Counted from the stretch's first letter, positions 28,401-38,812 are shown. The stretch: DNA of 64,000 nucleotides from Serinus canaria (GCF_022539315.1 NC_066322.1:16998765-17062764); one strand, 5' to 3'. The notes: generated by a model not told the origin, from the sequence alone. Program-made: numbers and translations.

Positions 28401-31400
28401 GTCTTTTTTCTTACTGTTTCAATTAATGTGCAGCTTAATATTTATTCTTAAACTGCAGACCTTGCCACTGTGGTTGGCTACCTGGTTGTGAGTCGTCCAT
28501 TTTTGGACCTGTCTGATCCCCGTCATCAGAATAGCACTCATGCAGAGCTTTTGGAGGTAAATAGACCAGAATTAAAAAAACCTCTAGATTTTAAATTTTG
28601 TTAGTCCACGTAAAGAAACTTTCTTCTACTCTAGGATTACTACCAAAGTGGAAGAATGCTACTGAGAATGTCTCAGGCTTTGGGCAGAATAGTCCTAGCA
28701 GGCCGTGAAATGACAAGATTGGCTGGGTAAGCTTAATAGTAAGAATCTTTCTCATCTCAGTTTCAGAAACTGATTGTAGAATTAAAATAAACATATGTGC
28801 TTTGTTCCTTGCAGCGTGCTAAAAGTTCAGTTAAATTCAATTAAAAACATTTCATGCTGAAAACACATCTGAAGATGTGCTGTTATGTCCACTAGAAATT
28901 TCACATCTTGATTGTACTAGCGTGCAGTTTGAATGTGTAGTTGAAACCTTGTCAAATGCTCTTAAGTCAATTATGTATTGATTATTTACCAAACTTTTTT
29001 TTTTTACATTGTAAGAAGTAAAATTTAGCTTTTACAGAAAAAGGAAAAGGAGCTTTTAAAATATGGTGCATGTTAGACAACCTGCTGCAACTCTAAAATG
29101 TAAACATTCTACTTCTGTGCTGGGTTGAATAATTTTGTCATTTTAGCAGTTTGACAGAGTGCTTATTAGACCTTCTGTGGATTTTTTTTTTTTTTTAAGT
29201 TTCACAGCTCGAATCACGGAATTAATGCAGGTTCTGAAGGACTTGAACAGTGGCAAATACCAGCGTACAATGATATCACAAGAGAAAGGTAGATGTGCTA
29301 TAATATGCAATATGTCATCTCTGTGTAGCATTTCAGTCACTAATACATTTTTCTTTATTTAAGATGGAGACAAAAAGAAGCCTTTGTCTTTGATACCTGG
29401 ATCTGGAGAAATTATCAACAGCGATAACCTCATCAAGTATGTTTGCAAAGTTTCCACAAGTTCAATACTTCAGTATTTTTAAAGTAGACTTTAAAAAAGT
29501 CTTTCTCTCTGTGACCATTGATAGAGGGCTGAATACCTATTATTACAATTTGCAGTTCCTGTTGAACTTTAGTTTATTTATTAGTAATCCCACTTCAGCA
29601 TTTCTGTTCTGTGAGCCAATCCTTATCCTCTCATTTTAGCAGAAGACATTATCTGCTCTCTGAACTTGGGGTTTTTGGTAACATTCCTACTGTCCTTTAG
29701 AATATGATTTCTCAGACCATCTTGTTTCCTCTTAGAAATATATTCGTTATGGATTTTATTCTATTATTCAACTGTAAAAATCAAGGGCAAGTCTGTTTTC
29801 ATTTACAAAGTACTTGCTTTTACTTCTGCATGCTTAGATATTTTGTTGATGTACTTGTGCTTGAGTTCCTACTTTCTTTACAGTCTGAGGAAGGCAGCAT
29901 TGACATACTAGTACTTAAAGGCATAAAATACAGCCAGTTACAAGATCAGATAATCTCAATCTTGACACTGTGGGAAGCAGATAGGGAAATAGAGGGGTAA
30001 GATAGGAAGAAAGGGGGAAAAGAGATTATGTAGCTATTTTTATTCATTTAAAAACAGACAAGGGGGAGGTGAGCAGAGAATTCATTCATTGCATGTTGTA
30101 GAACTACTGACATACACTTCACTACTAGATTTGAAATGCTGTGCATCCTTCAATCTAGGTTTATATCCACAAGATGTTTTGGAGACCAAAGGCTTAGAAG
30201 GATTCAAAATAACAAAAACAGGGGATAAAACCAAGCCTGTAGATGTAGATGTTTAAAAACTAGGATTTCAAGAACTTCCTTAGCTGTTCATAGCTGGAAG
30301 CTGGGAGAGTGAATTAAGTACTGGTGAGGTGTTTCCCAGTGCCTTAAATCTCTCAAGTAAACATAGGGTATTAGCTTCTTTTAGACAACTGTTGTTTTTT
30401 CTTTTTTAACTTTTCAATACATACAGGTTTGATCATGTTCCATTGGTGACACCTAATGGAGATGTTTTGATTGAAGATCTTAACTTTGAGGTAAGGTTTT
30501 AGGTTTTTTATCATAGGAAACAATATTAATATAAAATTTTCAAGGGAGTATGATAGCATCAAAGGTCATTCTGTTTATAAGAAAAGTACAAACAAGTTGT
30601 CGTGTTAGTTTAAAAGAAAAAAAGGTTCATTTTCTTCCAACTGCAGTCGGTGCTAAACCAGTTAGGGGAAAAACCTAGTTTGTGCTGGAAATTGCTCATT
30701 GTAATGTCAGAAAGTTGTGAACAAGCATATGATGATACCAGATTGTCCTATTGATTGTAGAAACTTTCAGCAGTGCTTTGTCACTACCATTTTATGTGTT
30801 GACTTTGCAATTTTAGGTTCGATCTGGTGCAAATGTGCTGATTTGTGGGCCAAATGGGTGTGGGAAGAGCTCCCTGTTCCGTGTTCTTGGTGAGGTAAGG
30901 GAGCTTTATAAAACAAACAGGGGAGGATGCAGAGCTTGGTTGTAATTGGAGTTTTTTGTCACGTTTTAATCTTTTTCTCTTTGCAGTTGTGGCCTTTGTT
31001 TGGTGGGCGTTTAACAAAACCTGTAAGAGGAAAGTTGTTCTATGTTCCTCAGGTGAGACCAAGTACTTGACAATAGTGTTGTTCTCTTTCTTTGTACTTT
31101 GACTATGTTTGGAAATGTTTGACATATCTTTTTGGCTCTAATTGTATCTCAGAGACCATACATGACTCTTGGAACACTCAGAGATCAAGTTATATATCCA
31201 GATACTTTGGAAGATCAGAAAAAGAAAGGGATTTCTGACCAGGTAATGATAATTAGTTCATTAACCCTTTGTCTTGCTCAGGATGAGTAATGCTTCCAAT
31301 TCAGAAATACTGAAACTGCTATGAAAAGTACTGCATTTAACAGGACTTTAATATTTACCAGGGTTGAAAATGTTATGGTATAATCCTTTATATCTTTTTC

Positions 31401-34343
31401 AACCACTTGTCTTTTAAGTTCATGTAAGCTTTATTTGTCATTCCTGTTTCCATAAAAGGTGCTGAAGGAGTACTTGGATAATGTCCAGCTGGGTCCAATC
31501 TTGGAACGTGAAGGAGGCTGGGATAGTGTTCAGGACTGGATGGATGTACTCAGCGGGGGAGAAAAACAGAGAATGGCGGTATGTCTCAAAAGCATAAATG
31601 CTTAATAAATGCAGACTATAAGTAAAAAATAAAATCTGAACTGTAAGCTGTTTTTATTTATTGAATATTAGGATTTGACTTAGAAGAAACCCCCAAAATG
31701 TGAAATACCTAAATACTTAGAGAACAACTGGAAATAGTGGGGTTTGTCCTCAAAATTTAAAAGGAAATACTAGCTTTTAAACATTGTCTCGAATAAAAAA
31801 AGAATGAGATAATGTGCAACTTTTGGATTTTTAGGTTTCAGTGAGTACCAACATAATTCCCTTTCCATAGTAGAGTTTTGGACACTAATTCTTAGTTTAA
31901 CTTCTAACACTGCTCCACTGCTGGTAGTTCTGTATCCACAGTATCCTTTTTTTTTTTTTGCTTGCATTCCAGATGGCAAGGCTATTCTATCATAAGCCCC
32001 AGTTTGCAATTCTGGATGAGTGCACAAGTGCTGTTAGTGTGGATGTAGAAGGCTACATTTACAGCCACTGCCGAAAGGTGAGCTCTTTGTTTCCAGAATT
32101 ACCTCTCTGTACATTAACAACAAACCTTACATGGTACAAAGTTCACTCTTCCTTAGGCCTAGTGCAGACTAAAAATTTTTAAAAAAATCTGGAAAAAAGC
32201 TTAGAGGGGCATACAACTTCCTGCATGCTAGAATTCAGTAATCATTTTGTAGTCCCAGGATAATTTAGATGTACGTGTAGCCTCTATACAGAGAACTCTT
32301 ACTAACAGCTTAGTAACCTTACTTTTCCAGATAGAGTCTTAGAATGTCAAGTAACACCAAATAAACTAAAATTATAGTATGTTTTCTTATTCAAAAGGCT
32401 TCTTTTGGCCAGGGCAACAGAAGTGAAAGGTTGGAAGTTAACATTTCCATCTGTTTTGAGATACGAAGAGCCAAGCACTCTAGGAAGATATGATGATATA
32501 GCTTTGTGTTTCCTTGTCTTAAACTCACCGTTTCAGATTCTCTGTAGTGCCATGTGAAGTCAATAAGATTCAATTTCACACCCTAGTTTGGGAAAGAAAG
32601 GGCTTGAAATGACCTTAGTTATTGAGTAGCAGTATTCCAGAATGATAATGGAGCAAAACTGTGCAGCCACTGAAATAGGTGCTTGAAACTGAAGGAGCCC
32701 TCTGGAGTAGTGAATGGACATTAGGTGAGGACTCTGCAAGAGAAGGAGCATTACTTCATGAACTGATTTTACTACATTAGTATCAATACCCTGATGATTT
32801 TTAAAGCCTATTTTCCATATGCTTCTTATTCTATAAACATGAACGTTGATTTGTGCTTACCAATTGGCTGGTGCATGTTGCTGAAGAAATAGAATTCCTG
32901 GTTAGGCTATCCTTGCAGAAAGAAAAAATGTTATCTTGCTTTATCATCAGAGTAATTTTGTCCTTGCTCCTACTGTTGGGGATGAATAGCTGGCTAAGTT
33001 GAATGGAAACAAAGGAAAGTTATTCCCTTTAAATTGTCACTCTTAAGTATGTAATTGATTACTGCTTTTGTGGGTTTGGCATTTTTTTTGTTGTTAAAAT
33101 TTCTTTATTCACCAGCTTTATTGTTTTACCTTCTTCCCACCTCGTCCCTTTTACTCACTAAATTCTATGTTTGACAAATCTTTAGGAGCAAAAGAACAGT
33201 GAAATCAATTAAAAATGATAAGTGTCTCCGGATTGCTTCCCCCTCCGCCCACCGCAAAACCTTGTAATAAAAGCGATGTATGTATAGTGTTAATAATAGA
33301 AAGTTCGTGGTCATGAATTTAGGATCTTCCTCTGATACAATACTGACAAATTAATACCACCTTAGCTATGAGAAGAATTAACTGTTTTGTGGGTGTTTCT
33401 GTCATACAGGTTGGCATCACTCTCTTCACTGTTTCCCACAGGAAGTCACTCTGGAAACATCATGATGTATGTAATTTCAGCTTTATTAAGAATATTTCTG
33501 GGTTTTGTTGACTGACTGTAGGAAACTGACTTGGTGATTTGGGCATTTATCATTTTACATGCTAATAGGTCATCTTCCGTTTTTATAAGGTTTTGCTTTT
33601 CATAATCTCGTTTTACTCTTTGAAATATTCTTATGCTTTTAATTATGAAAGAATGCTATCCAAAAATTTTTAATGTATCTATAAAATGAGAGGCTTGCTT
33701 AAGTCGTCTTTCTTAGACTCAAAAAAAATTCTTGAACTAGAATTCAGTAAACAGCATGGATTTTTTTGCTTTCATTATATCTAATACATTTATGCTTTAA
33801 AAGAAAGTCTCTAAGACATGGACTTTTTTGTTGCAAACTGAGATTTTACTGTTCTTTTTATGCAGACAGACTGTACCTGTGGATAAAAATACTGAATTCA
33901 TACATGGGGATGAATCTGTGCCCCACAAAACCCAAGAAAACAGTGTTAAGTCTAGATATGGCTGTTAGCAGACTGATGTATGACATGCAAAAATACAGTT
34001 TAACATTTTTACAGAGGCAGGTGAATTTAATGACATGTGATGTGAGAGCGGCTTACTCTCTGAGTTTACGTTTGCCCTCTAAAACTTTTTAAACATTTTT
34101 TGAAGATATTTAAATATTTTATTTTTAAAAATAAATTTTAAAGTTTTATTATCTATATATTTATATTTTAAATATATATATTTAAATTATATTTTTATTA
34201 TAATTTATTTTGGTCTTTATAGAGCTGGTAATTTTAGTTAATAACATATGTTGTTTTTTTTTCAGTTCTACTTGCATATGGATGGCCGAGGAAACTATGA
34301 GTTCAAGAAAATAACTGAAGACACAGTTGAATTTGGATCTTAA
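10074..34343 (+). CDS. ABCD3: ABCD3 / PMP70, peroxisomal ATP-binding cassette half transporter (complete, 23 exons)
   Basis: The product is a 70-kDa peroxisomal membrane half transporter. ABCD3 dimers import CoA esters of branched-chain and dicarboxylic fatty acids and bile-acid intermediates for beta-oxidation. The joined coding exons total 1980 nt, giving 659 residues, the same length as I recall for human ABCD3. The N-terminal half is the transmembrane domain: hydrophobic segments near residues 85-105 and 211-250, and the EAA-like region starting [10 protein letters not shown] at 277. The C-terminal half is the nucleotide-binding domain: Walker [10 protein letters not shown] (473-481, K479), Q-loop Q510, signature LSGGEKQ (571-577), Walker B FAILDE (591-596) and switch H625. 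All catalytic residues are intact. The start ATG has G at -3 and G at +4. All introns are GT-AG and every exon joins in phase. Exon boundaries are given in separate entries. It is convergent with F3, as in human. Confidence 0.97.
10187..19948 (+). other. ABCD3: ABCD3 intron 1 (9.76 kb)
   Basis: The largest intron, bounded by GTGAGC and a pyrimidine tract ending CTGCAG. No nested gene is supportable; the open frames inside are short and have no recognisable similarity. It contains a DR1-type nuclear-receptor-like site at 13417-13429, described separately. A large first intron is usual for ABCD-family genes. Confidence 0.9.
13417..13429 (+). promoter_or_regulatory. Candidate DR1 / PPAR response element in ABCD3 intron 1
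   Basis: AGGTCA-A-AGATCA is a direct repeat with one-base spacing that differs from the ideal DR1 at one position. The preceding bases TACT nearly match the AACT 5' extension preferred by PPAR/RXR. ABCD3 is known to be induced by fibrates through PPARalpha in rodents, so the location is plausible. A single short match in a 9.8-kb intron could be chance. Confidence 0.4.
19949..19985 (+). CDS. ABCD3: ABCD3 coding exon 2
   Basis: A 37-base exon encoding G38 (split) to E50, ending LQNNE as in mammalian PMP70. Acceptor CTGCAG, donor GTAATT. It ends in phase 0. Confidence 0.93.
21992..22090 (+). CDS. ABCD3: ABCD3 coding exon 3
   Basis: Encodes residues 51-83, beginning [14 protein letters not shown] and ending PRTFCKE. 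The acceptor is a tandem CAGCAG. I placed the start after the second CAG because that gives the mammalian-like NNE-KEGKK junction and a 659-residue product. Using the first acceptor would begin the exon at 21989 and add one Gln. Confidence 0.93.
22587..22675 (+). CDS. ABCD3: ABCD3 coding exon 4
   Basis: Encodes residues 84-112 plus two bases. It contains the hydrophobic segment [16 protein letters not shown] followed by DIWMIQNGT. The acceptor is the TAG at 22584-22586, not the downstream CAG, because only that keeps Thr84 and the frame. Donor GTAACT. Confidence 0.94.
23547..23616 (+). CDS. ABCD3: ABCD3 coding exon 5
   Basis: Completes Ser113 and continues to residue 136 ([12 protein letters not shown]... 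to AAMPA). The sequence is strongly conserved with mammalian PMP70. Donor GTAAGT, phase 0. Confidence 0.95.
24371..24468 (+). CDS. ABCD3: ABCD3 coding exon 6
   Basis: Encodes residues 137-168 plus two bases, beginning [17 protein letters not shown]. This is the conserved core of the ABCD transmembrane domain. Donor GTAAGT. Confidence 0.96.
25043..25166 (+). CDS. ABCD3: ABCD3 coding exon 7
   Basis: Completes K169 and encodes up to K210, including [20 protein letters not shown]. This is the cytosolic coupling region typical of ABCD transporters, with the NPDQ-LTQD core. Donor GTAAGT. Confidence 0.97.
26099..26155 (+). CDS. ABCD3: ABCD3 coding exon 8
   Basis: A 57-base exon encoding [19 protein letters not shown] (211-229), a transmembrane segment nearly unchanged from mammals. 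Donor GTAAAT. Confidence 0.97.
27286..27428 (+). CDS. ABCD3: ABCD3 coding exon 9
   Basis: Encodes residues 230-276 plus two bases. It continues the membrane segment ([20 protein letters not shown]) and then the cytosolic [13 protein letters not shown] block. Donor GTATAC. Confidence 0.97.
27765..27834 (+). CDS. ABCD3: ABCD3 coding exon 10
   Basis: Encodes residues 277-300. It begins [10 protein letters not shown], the EAA-like motif region shared by peroxisomal ABCD half transporters and thought to couple the two domains. Donor GTAAGC. Confidence 0.97.
28264..28333 (+). CDS. ABCD3: ABCD3 coding exon 11
   Basis: Encodes residues 301-323 plus one base: [20 protein letters not shown] and onward. 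Donor GTAAGT. Confidence 0.97.
28459..28556 (+). CDS. ABCD3: ABCD3 coding exon 12
   Basis: Completes Y324 and encodes up to E356, including the last hydrophobic stretch [17 protein letters not shown]. Donor GTAAAT. Confidence 0.97.
28635..28726 (+). CDS. ABCD3: ABCD3 coding exon 13
   Basis: Encodes residues 357-386 plus two bases: [20 protein letters not shown] through the EMTRLAG junction. The upstream intron is only 78 nt. Donor GTAAGC. Confidence 0.97.
29200..29288 (+). CDS. ABCD3: ABCD3 coding exon 14
   Basis: Encodes [20 protein letters not shown] and onward (from split G387 to K416) plus one base. The acceptor is AAG directly after a run of about 16 T, not the usual CAG. Donor GTAGAT is weaker than its neighbours. 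Confidence 0.94.
29364..29436 (+). CDS. ABCD3: ABCD3 coding exon 15 (linker)
   Basis: Encodes the loop joining the transmembrane and nucleotide-binding domains (from split D417 to residue 440): [20 protein letters not shown]. This is the least conserved part of the protein relative to the mammalian sequence I recall. The upstream intron is only 75 nt. Acceptor AAG, donor GTATGT. Confidence 0.92.
30427..30490 (+). CDS. ABCD3: ABCD3 coding exon 16
   Basis: Completes K441 and encodes up to E462: [20 protein letters not shown], the start of the nucleotide-binding domain. Donor GTAAGG. Confidence 0.96.
30817..30894 (+). CDS. ABCD3: ABCD3 coding exon 17 (Walker A)
   Basis: Encodes residues 463-488 and carries the complete Walker A motif GPNGCGKSS (473-481) with catalytic K479. 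Donor GTAAGG. Confidence 0.98.
30987..31052 (+). CDS. ABCD3: ABCD3 coding exon 18
   Basis: Encodes residues 489-510: [12 protein letters not shown] through LFYVPQ, ending at the Q-loop Gln. Donor GTGAGA. Confidence 0.97.
31153..31242 (+). CDS. ABCD3: ABCD3 coding exon 19
   Basis: Encodes residues 511-540: [18 protein letters not shown] and a Lys-rich stretch. This is the region just after the Q-loop. Donor GTAATG. Confidence 0.97.
31459..31578 (+). CDS. ABCD3: ABCD3 coding exon 20 (ABC signature)
   Basis: Encodes residues 541-580, including [15 protein letters not shown] followed by the ABC signature LSGGEKQ (571-577). Donor GTATGT. Confidence 0.98.
31973..32077 (+). CDS. ABCD3: ABCD3 coding exon 21 (Walker B)
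   Basis: Encodes residues 581-615 with Walker B FAILDE (D595, catalytic E596) and the D-loop region [11 protein letters not shown]. Donor GTGAGC. The open frame runs on into the intron, but that extension has no homology. Confidence 0.98.
33410..33466 (+). CDS. ABCD3: ABCD3 coding exon 22 (H-switch)
   Basis: Encodes [19 protein letters not shown] (616-634) with the switch histidine H625. Donor GTATGT. Confidence 0.97.
34085..34215. repeat. AT-only low-complexity tract in last ABCD3 intron
   Basis: About 130 bases almost entirely A and T, with tatatatttaaa-type words, lie just upstream of the final exon acceptor. It is low-complexity sequence with no motif I can assign. Confidence 0.8.
34266..34343 (+). 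CDS. ABCD3: ABCD3 coding exon 23 and stop
   Basis: Encodes the C-terminus (635-659), [19 protein letters not shown] and the terminal VEFGS, then TAA. There is no C-terminal SKL, as expected for a membrane protein targeted by PEX19. The upstream intron end is extremely AT-rich. Confidence 0.97.
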   Translation, partial: FYLHMDGRGNYEFKKITEDTVEFGS

Positions 34344-37301
34344 AGTCATGAACTGAACTGCTGGAGATTGATGATTACAGGAAATGTGTAGAATGTCTGA
34401 CAATGTACCATAAAATTACTCAGCTTGTTAAGCATTTACTATTATGTAGGATATTGCTAATTGTGTATATGTTGGTGTAATTATTGATACGTACTAAGAA
34501 TGTCCTTATTCTTGTGGTTTAAAAACCTGCCTAAATTAAATTGGGCTTAAATTAGTGTAACCTGATTCATCCTGGGATGCAAACCATTTGAAATCAGCTG
34601 ATTTGACTTTTGTAGACCTTCTTTCCCTTTGGTAAAAAGCCCTGTTAAAATTAGGGTTGCTACCTCTCTTGTTCCTGCAAAGCAGTCTTGGATTTTTGCT
34701 CTGTTCTATGCATGCTTCAGAGAGATCTTGCACGGTGCAGGACATTGTCCCATCTTCAGATCTGTGCCCTGTTCAGTGAAAGAGCCTTTTCCTTGTCCAA
34801 GCCTTGTGATGTAGCCAATGTGCCCTAATGAAAAAGGATGAACTGAAACTAAAAGACAAAACTAATTCCTTCTGGTGTTTAAAAAAAAATTAGGGTTTTT
34901 TTTTGCTGGGATTTAAGTTTATCTTTAACATCTGTCTGTGCATGCAGTTCTCTCTGCAGCTCAGCTCCCATTCTCTCCCCGTTTAGCAAAAGCTTCCTGC
35001 ATCTTCCAGCCCAACTGTCCTTTTTCTGTCAAAGAAGTATTGTGGTAATGAAGAGTTGAGAGGAGGTTGAGGGAGGAAAGGACTGGCCCACAAGAAAAAA
35101 CAGGAGGGAAAGAAAAGTGATGATCCTTGTATCAAAGAAGCTTGTGAATGTTTTTAGCTCTGAAGAAATGAATGACTCCCACAAGAAGGAACAGAGAAAA
35201 GAATGTGGGTCCAGTGATTCATCACATCAGTAGAGGTTATAATGAGTTCAAAAATGTTAATCTGTGAAATAGCAGACAGTTGTCCTGTGTTCAGTCCTGT
35301 AATACAGCAGTTACTTTTTCCAAGTTCCTCCTTTTCTCCCTCTTCAAAAAAATTTGATGATCCTATAGTTTTAGCTGCCCTTCATGTCTGAATTTGAAAG
35401 CAGGTGATAATGGTACTCTCTGTTTGGTCTTCTGGACTGTGAAGCCTGAAACAATGCTTTCATTCTTCATGTTTATTCTCTGACTGTCATGATGTTTCTT
35501 AATTTCCGTTACAAATTATTTACTAGTGATTCTCTATGTTTTATAAGGATTTCCAGTCCTTGCTAGTTTTCTTGTTCCAGCTTCCAAATCCCCTCAAAGG
35601 AACCAAATTATTACAATGGTTTACTGTAGTTGTTTTTTCCATACAAATGATTACTGTGGTTGTCATTTGACTTCAACAAGCATAAATGCAGCAAGGTGTT
35701 TTTTGTGATCAGGGAATAGGAAGGTGTAATTCAAACTGAATTGCTGTTTAGGCTTTAAAACAAAAAAATTACAATACCCGTTGTACAGTGAAGGTCTAGT
35801 AGTTTTTTAGTGTTCCATGTAAGATATAATGTAGGAATGCACTACATGAAGGCATGCATAAAATATGCAATACATCTGTACTTTGTGCGTCTTTTATTGA
35901 GGGTTTAGATTTACAAAAGCCCCTACTTTTTATAAAATGAATATGTACTTGGATACACTGCTGTTTGTTAATTTTTACCCAGTTTAATTAGGAAATTTCT
36001 TCCATGTTGAAATTGCTACCTGTTAATATTTTTCCTTTTATCATAGTTCTTGCCCCTACCTGTCAGTATTCTTTCAAAGTACTCGAATGCAAACAGCTGT
36101 CCCGGTACAAGAATCTAGTGACCACAGTGGAATCTAAGTATAAAGCATAAATGAAAATCATAAAGCTTCTCTCTGAAGTACAGCATATTCCAGAGAATAA
36201 GGTACCAGGATAATTTTTGTGCTTGTTTTACAGGAAGGCAGATAGGTGCCTGATTTCACTAATCTCTTGATTCTGTTCATTCAGGTTCTCACATCAGCCA
36301 TAACGTAGCAGGTAGCAGCATGCTGTGTGTGAGGTCGTAGTCTTTTTCAAAGCGTAACTGTGGAAATAGGGATGCCAGATAGGTTGGTGTGGGATGGTTT
36401 TCTGGTTTGGGTTTTTTTTTTGGTCAAAGTTCTCAGCACAAATGCAACTTCTTCTCTTGGAAGGGATGTTTTAGTAGCCTTTTAGAGAGACAAAGAAAAA
36501 ATTCTCTAAACTGAGAAAGTTGCTGTGATCTTTGTGATTAGGGCAGTCTTTTGCAGTGGAGTAGTGAACTTGGGATACTTAAATGTGTTTTTAATGCTAA
36601 CAAGTAAAACCATACACAGCACACTTACATTGCCCCCAGCAGCCAATCCCAATTGTACTTTACAATTTTACTGGATGTAACAGAATTTTGTGTAATCTTG
36701 TATTTATTTTTAAAACTAACAACAAGCAAACAAAAAAATCCATCTCCAAAACCAAGGAGGAATAGGTTTGCCTTTAGGTGCTATGAAGTTTGTTGAAACT
36801 GAGGATGCTGGTATCTCCTTAGGGCCAGGACCTGGTGTTTCTAATTATACTGGAAGGGAAAAAAAATGTTCCTCTGTGATTGATTGTAAGGGAGGCTTAT
36901 AAAGAAAATATAAAAAAGAATGATATTTTAGAATTATATTCTTGAAAGGCCTTACATTAAATTGTTTGAGATAGACTTGATCTAATGAGAGATTGTAAAA
37001 AAAATCTAATGAAAATGATCGAAGTCTCAGTTCTGTTGCAGAATTGCACTGTGATACTGTATTTTAGTTATGTTTCTTTAATAGCACAAGTTGGAAGTTC
37101 ATGAAGTGGAATTCTGAACTACTTTAATAGACAGCATACTGATGAATACTTTCAGTCTCAAATTGCTGGTGCTTTGAAGATGGTACTGGAAATAGTCAGA
37201 TGGCTGCCTTTCAACGGTGGGAAACATTCCTGTGTGTAAATACTGTAAAGTGTTTTGGAGGGGGAAACGGCGCTATGTAAATGTAAGACATTAAGTGCCT
37301 C

Positions 37302-37325
37302 TGAAATAATAATAATAATAAAAAA
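37302..37325 (+). repeat. AAT microsatellite containing AATAAA
   Basis: About five AAT units run into poly-A. The junction creates the hexamer AATAAA (37317-37322), the best candidate distal poly(A) signal for ABCD3. Confidence 0.75.
37317..37322 (+). promoter_or_regulatory. ABCD3: Candidate ABCD3 distal poly(A) signal
   Basis: AATAAA in ABCD3 orientation, about 3 kb after the stop codon. T- and GT-rich sequence follows within about 130 bases. It arises within an AAT repeat, so it could be fortuitous. Confidence 0.4.
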
Positions 37326-37611
37326 TCTAAAAGATAAAATGTATCTAGGCTTTTCATCTTTCTTAATGATGTGATTAGGAATTCTCTAGTAATACAGTAA
37401 ATGCATATGCCACAAATGCCAAGTTGCTCAGTGTGTTGATTGTCTTTGTGTTCAGCTTTGGAAAGCTGCAGCGCTGTCTGAAATTTGCCCTGGAATCAGC
37501 CAGGTGATGTCGTCTGGTTTAGGCTTAACCAAGTACATGAACTCAGCTCTTGAAGACATGTGCTTAGAGCAATGGCATTATAGATGCATTAATCTGCTTG
37601 AAGTGTGCACT

Positions 37612-37722
37612 GAGATGGGCTCAGCTGGCTGTAGTGTGGTGCTAATAATGTATGAGCCACTGACCTAAGAGCCGGACTTGATCCTTGTGGGTCCCTTCCA
37701 GCTCACAATATTCTGTGATCCT
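37612..37722 (+). mobile_element. tRNA-Ile-headed SINE with CR1-like 3' tail (TguSINE1-type)
   Basis: The 5' part (about 37617-37651) reads gggctcagctgg, then gtggtgctaataatg, following the D-arm and anticodon arm of tRNA-Ile (box A and the GCTAATAA anticodon loop). The 3' part (about 37669-37718) is a CR1 tail: ggacttgatcc, gggtcccttcc and the terminal ttctgtgatcc. A tRNA-Ile head joined to a CR1 tail is the published design of TguSINE1, known from passerines. The tRNA 3' half is shortened, so this is not a functional tRNA gene. Family name is from memory. Confidence 0.7.
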
Positions 37723-38812
37723 GGCCTCTCCTTTGTCTCCTGGCCACTTCTTTTCCCTTTTTTGATTTTAGAAGGGACTGAATAAGATTAACATAATATC
37801 AGTATGTAATTCTTGTGAGTGCTCCTTAATCTTTGTACTTTGAGGATAATAAGTGAATCTTTTTCCGCATTTATTGTATTTGTAATTTTTAATTGTTTTC
37901 CTTTGTTGTGGTAGACATACCAACTATCAGGATACTTGAAACACAGCAGTGTAAAAGTGCAGCCAAGATATGCTTGAATTGACTGATTTTTAAGTGATCA
38001 GTGTTTTCTAATGCTAACAATTATGGATTTTTTCTTTTCTTAACTGAGATTAATTGGGCAACAAATGTGTTGTAAGGCATTCTTAAAGGGTAGACCTCCC
38101 CTTGAAAGAAAATGTCTCAACCAAGAATGCAGTCTTAAAAATCAAAGTGTTGTTCAATTAGGTTGATGAGTTAGAGGAGGAAAGAAAGGAATTTCTGTGT
38201 AGTGGAGGGGATGTTTAATACATACATTTATTTTTTTAGATACATTGAGGTAGAAGTTAAAAATCCATTATTAAAATTTTTATTTAATTGTTGTTGGTAC
38301 CATGAGATGTCCATAGAAACATCCATGGTAATGATCATCTGAAATACCACTGCAAAAAATAATGGGGTGAAAAGGTTGCCTAGGTTTTATAGAGAAAATA
38401 AACTACAACTTTTGTCTGTGAAGAAAATCAACAGTGTACAAGTTGAAATTTCTGCTTACAAGGCTGCTGTTCAAAGCAGTTATTTCTATGTATAATCTAT
38501 ATGCTTCTTTATTAGGTGTACATAGCCAGATGGTTTGTGCAAGTCTCTTTCTTGGGCATGGAGAGAGCTTTCTTGATTTACTAATCAGGGATGTGCAGCT
38601 GCGTCCAGAAGAGGTGGGTTGGCAGGTTTTCCCTTCACATGTTGTGGTTCAAGGCTCTTGCTAGTGGTCTGGACACAGTCAGGTTTTTATTGTGATGTCT
38701 GAAACTTCACTGGGAAATTGAGAGTGGCTGTGCACATTGCAGGTCCCTATGTTTGTTTATATGTTCTGCTGAAATCCATCCTGTCACGTGTACTCAGAGG
38801 ATGAAACTGATT

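Larger units (their letters stand above)
19986..34265 (+). other. ABCD3: ABCD3 introns 2-22
   Basis: All 21 introns between exons 2 and 23 are GT-AG, 75-2006 nt long. Those over 300 nt are introns 2 (19986-21991), 3, 4, 5, 6, 7, 8 (26156-27285), 9, 10, 13, 15 (29437-30426), 16, 20, 21 (32078-33409) and 22. I see no nested genes and no clear transposons. Open frames inside are unsupported. The shortest introns are 14 (75 nt, 29289-29363), 12 (78 nt), 17 (92 nt) and 18 (100 nt). Confidence 0.9.
34344..37340 (+). other. ABCD3: ABCD3 3' UTR (extent inferred)
   Basis: Non-coding sequence downstream of the ABCD3 stop. Candidate poly(A) signals are ATTAAA at 34535-34540 (short form), ATTAAA at 36955-36960 and AATAAA at 37317-37322 (long form). 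The 3' end cannot be decided without transcript data. I see no gene or clear repeat in this stretch, apart from an AAT microsatellite at its end. Confidence 0.5.

Noticed and set aside
31958..32182. 74-codon frame extending ABCD3 exon 21 past 32077
   Set aside because: The GTGAGC donor at 32078 and the following exons give the conserved protein; the extension is intron read-through without homology.
37617..37651. tRNA-Ile gene
   Set aside because: Only the 5' half and anticodon region match; the T-arm is replaced by CR1 tail sequence, so it is a SINE head, not a tRNA gene.
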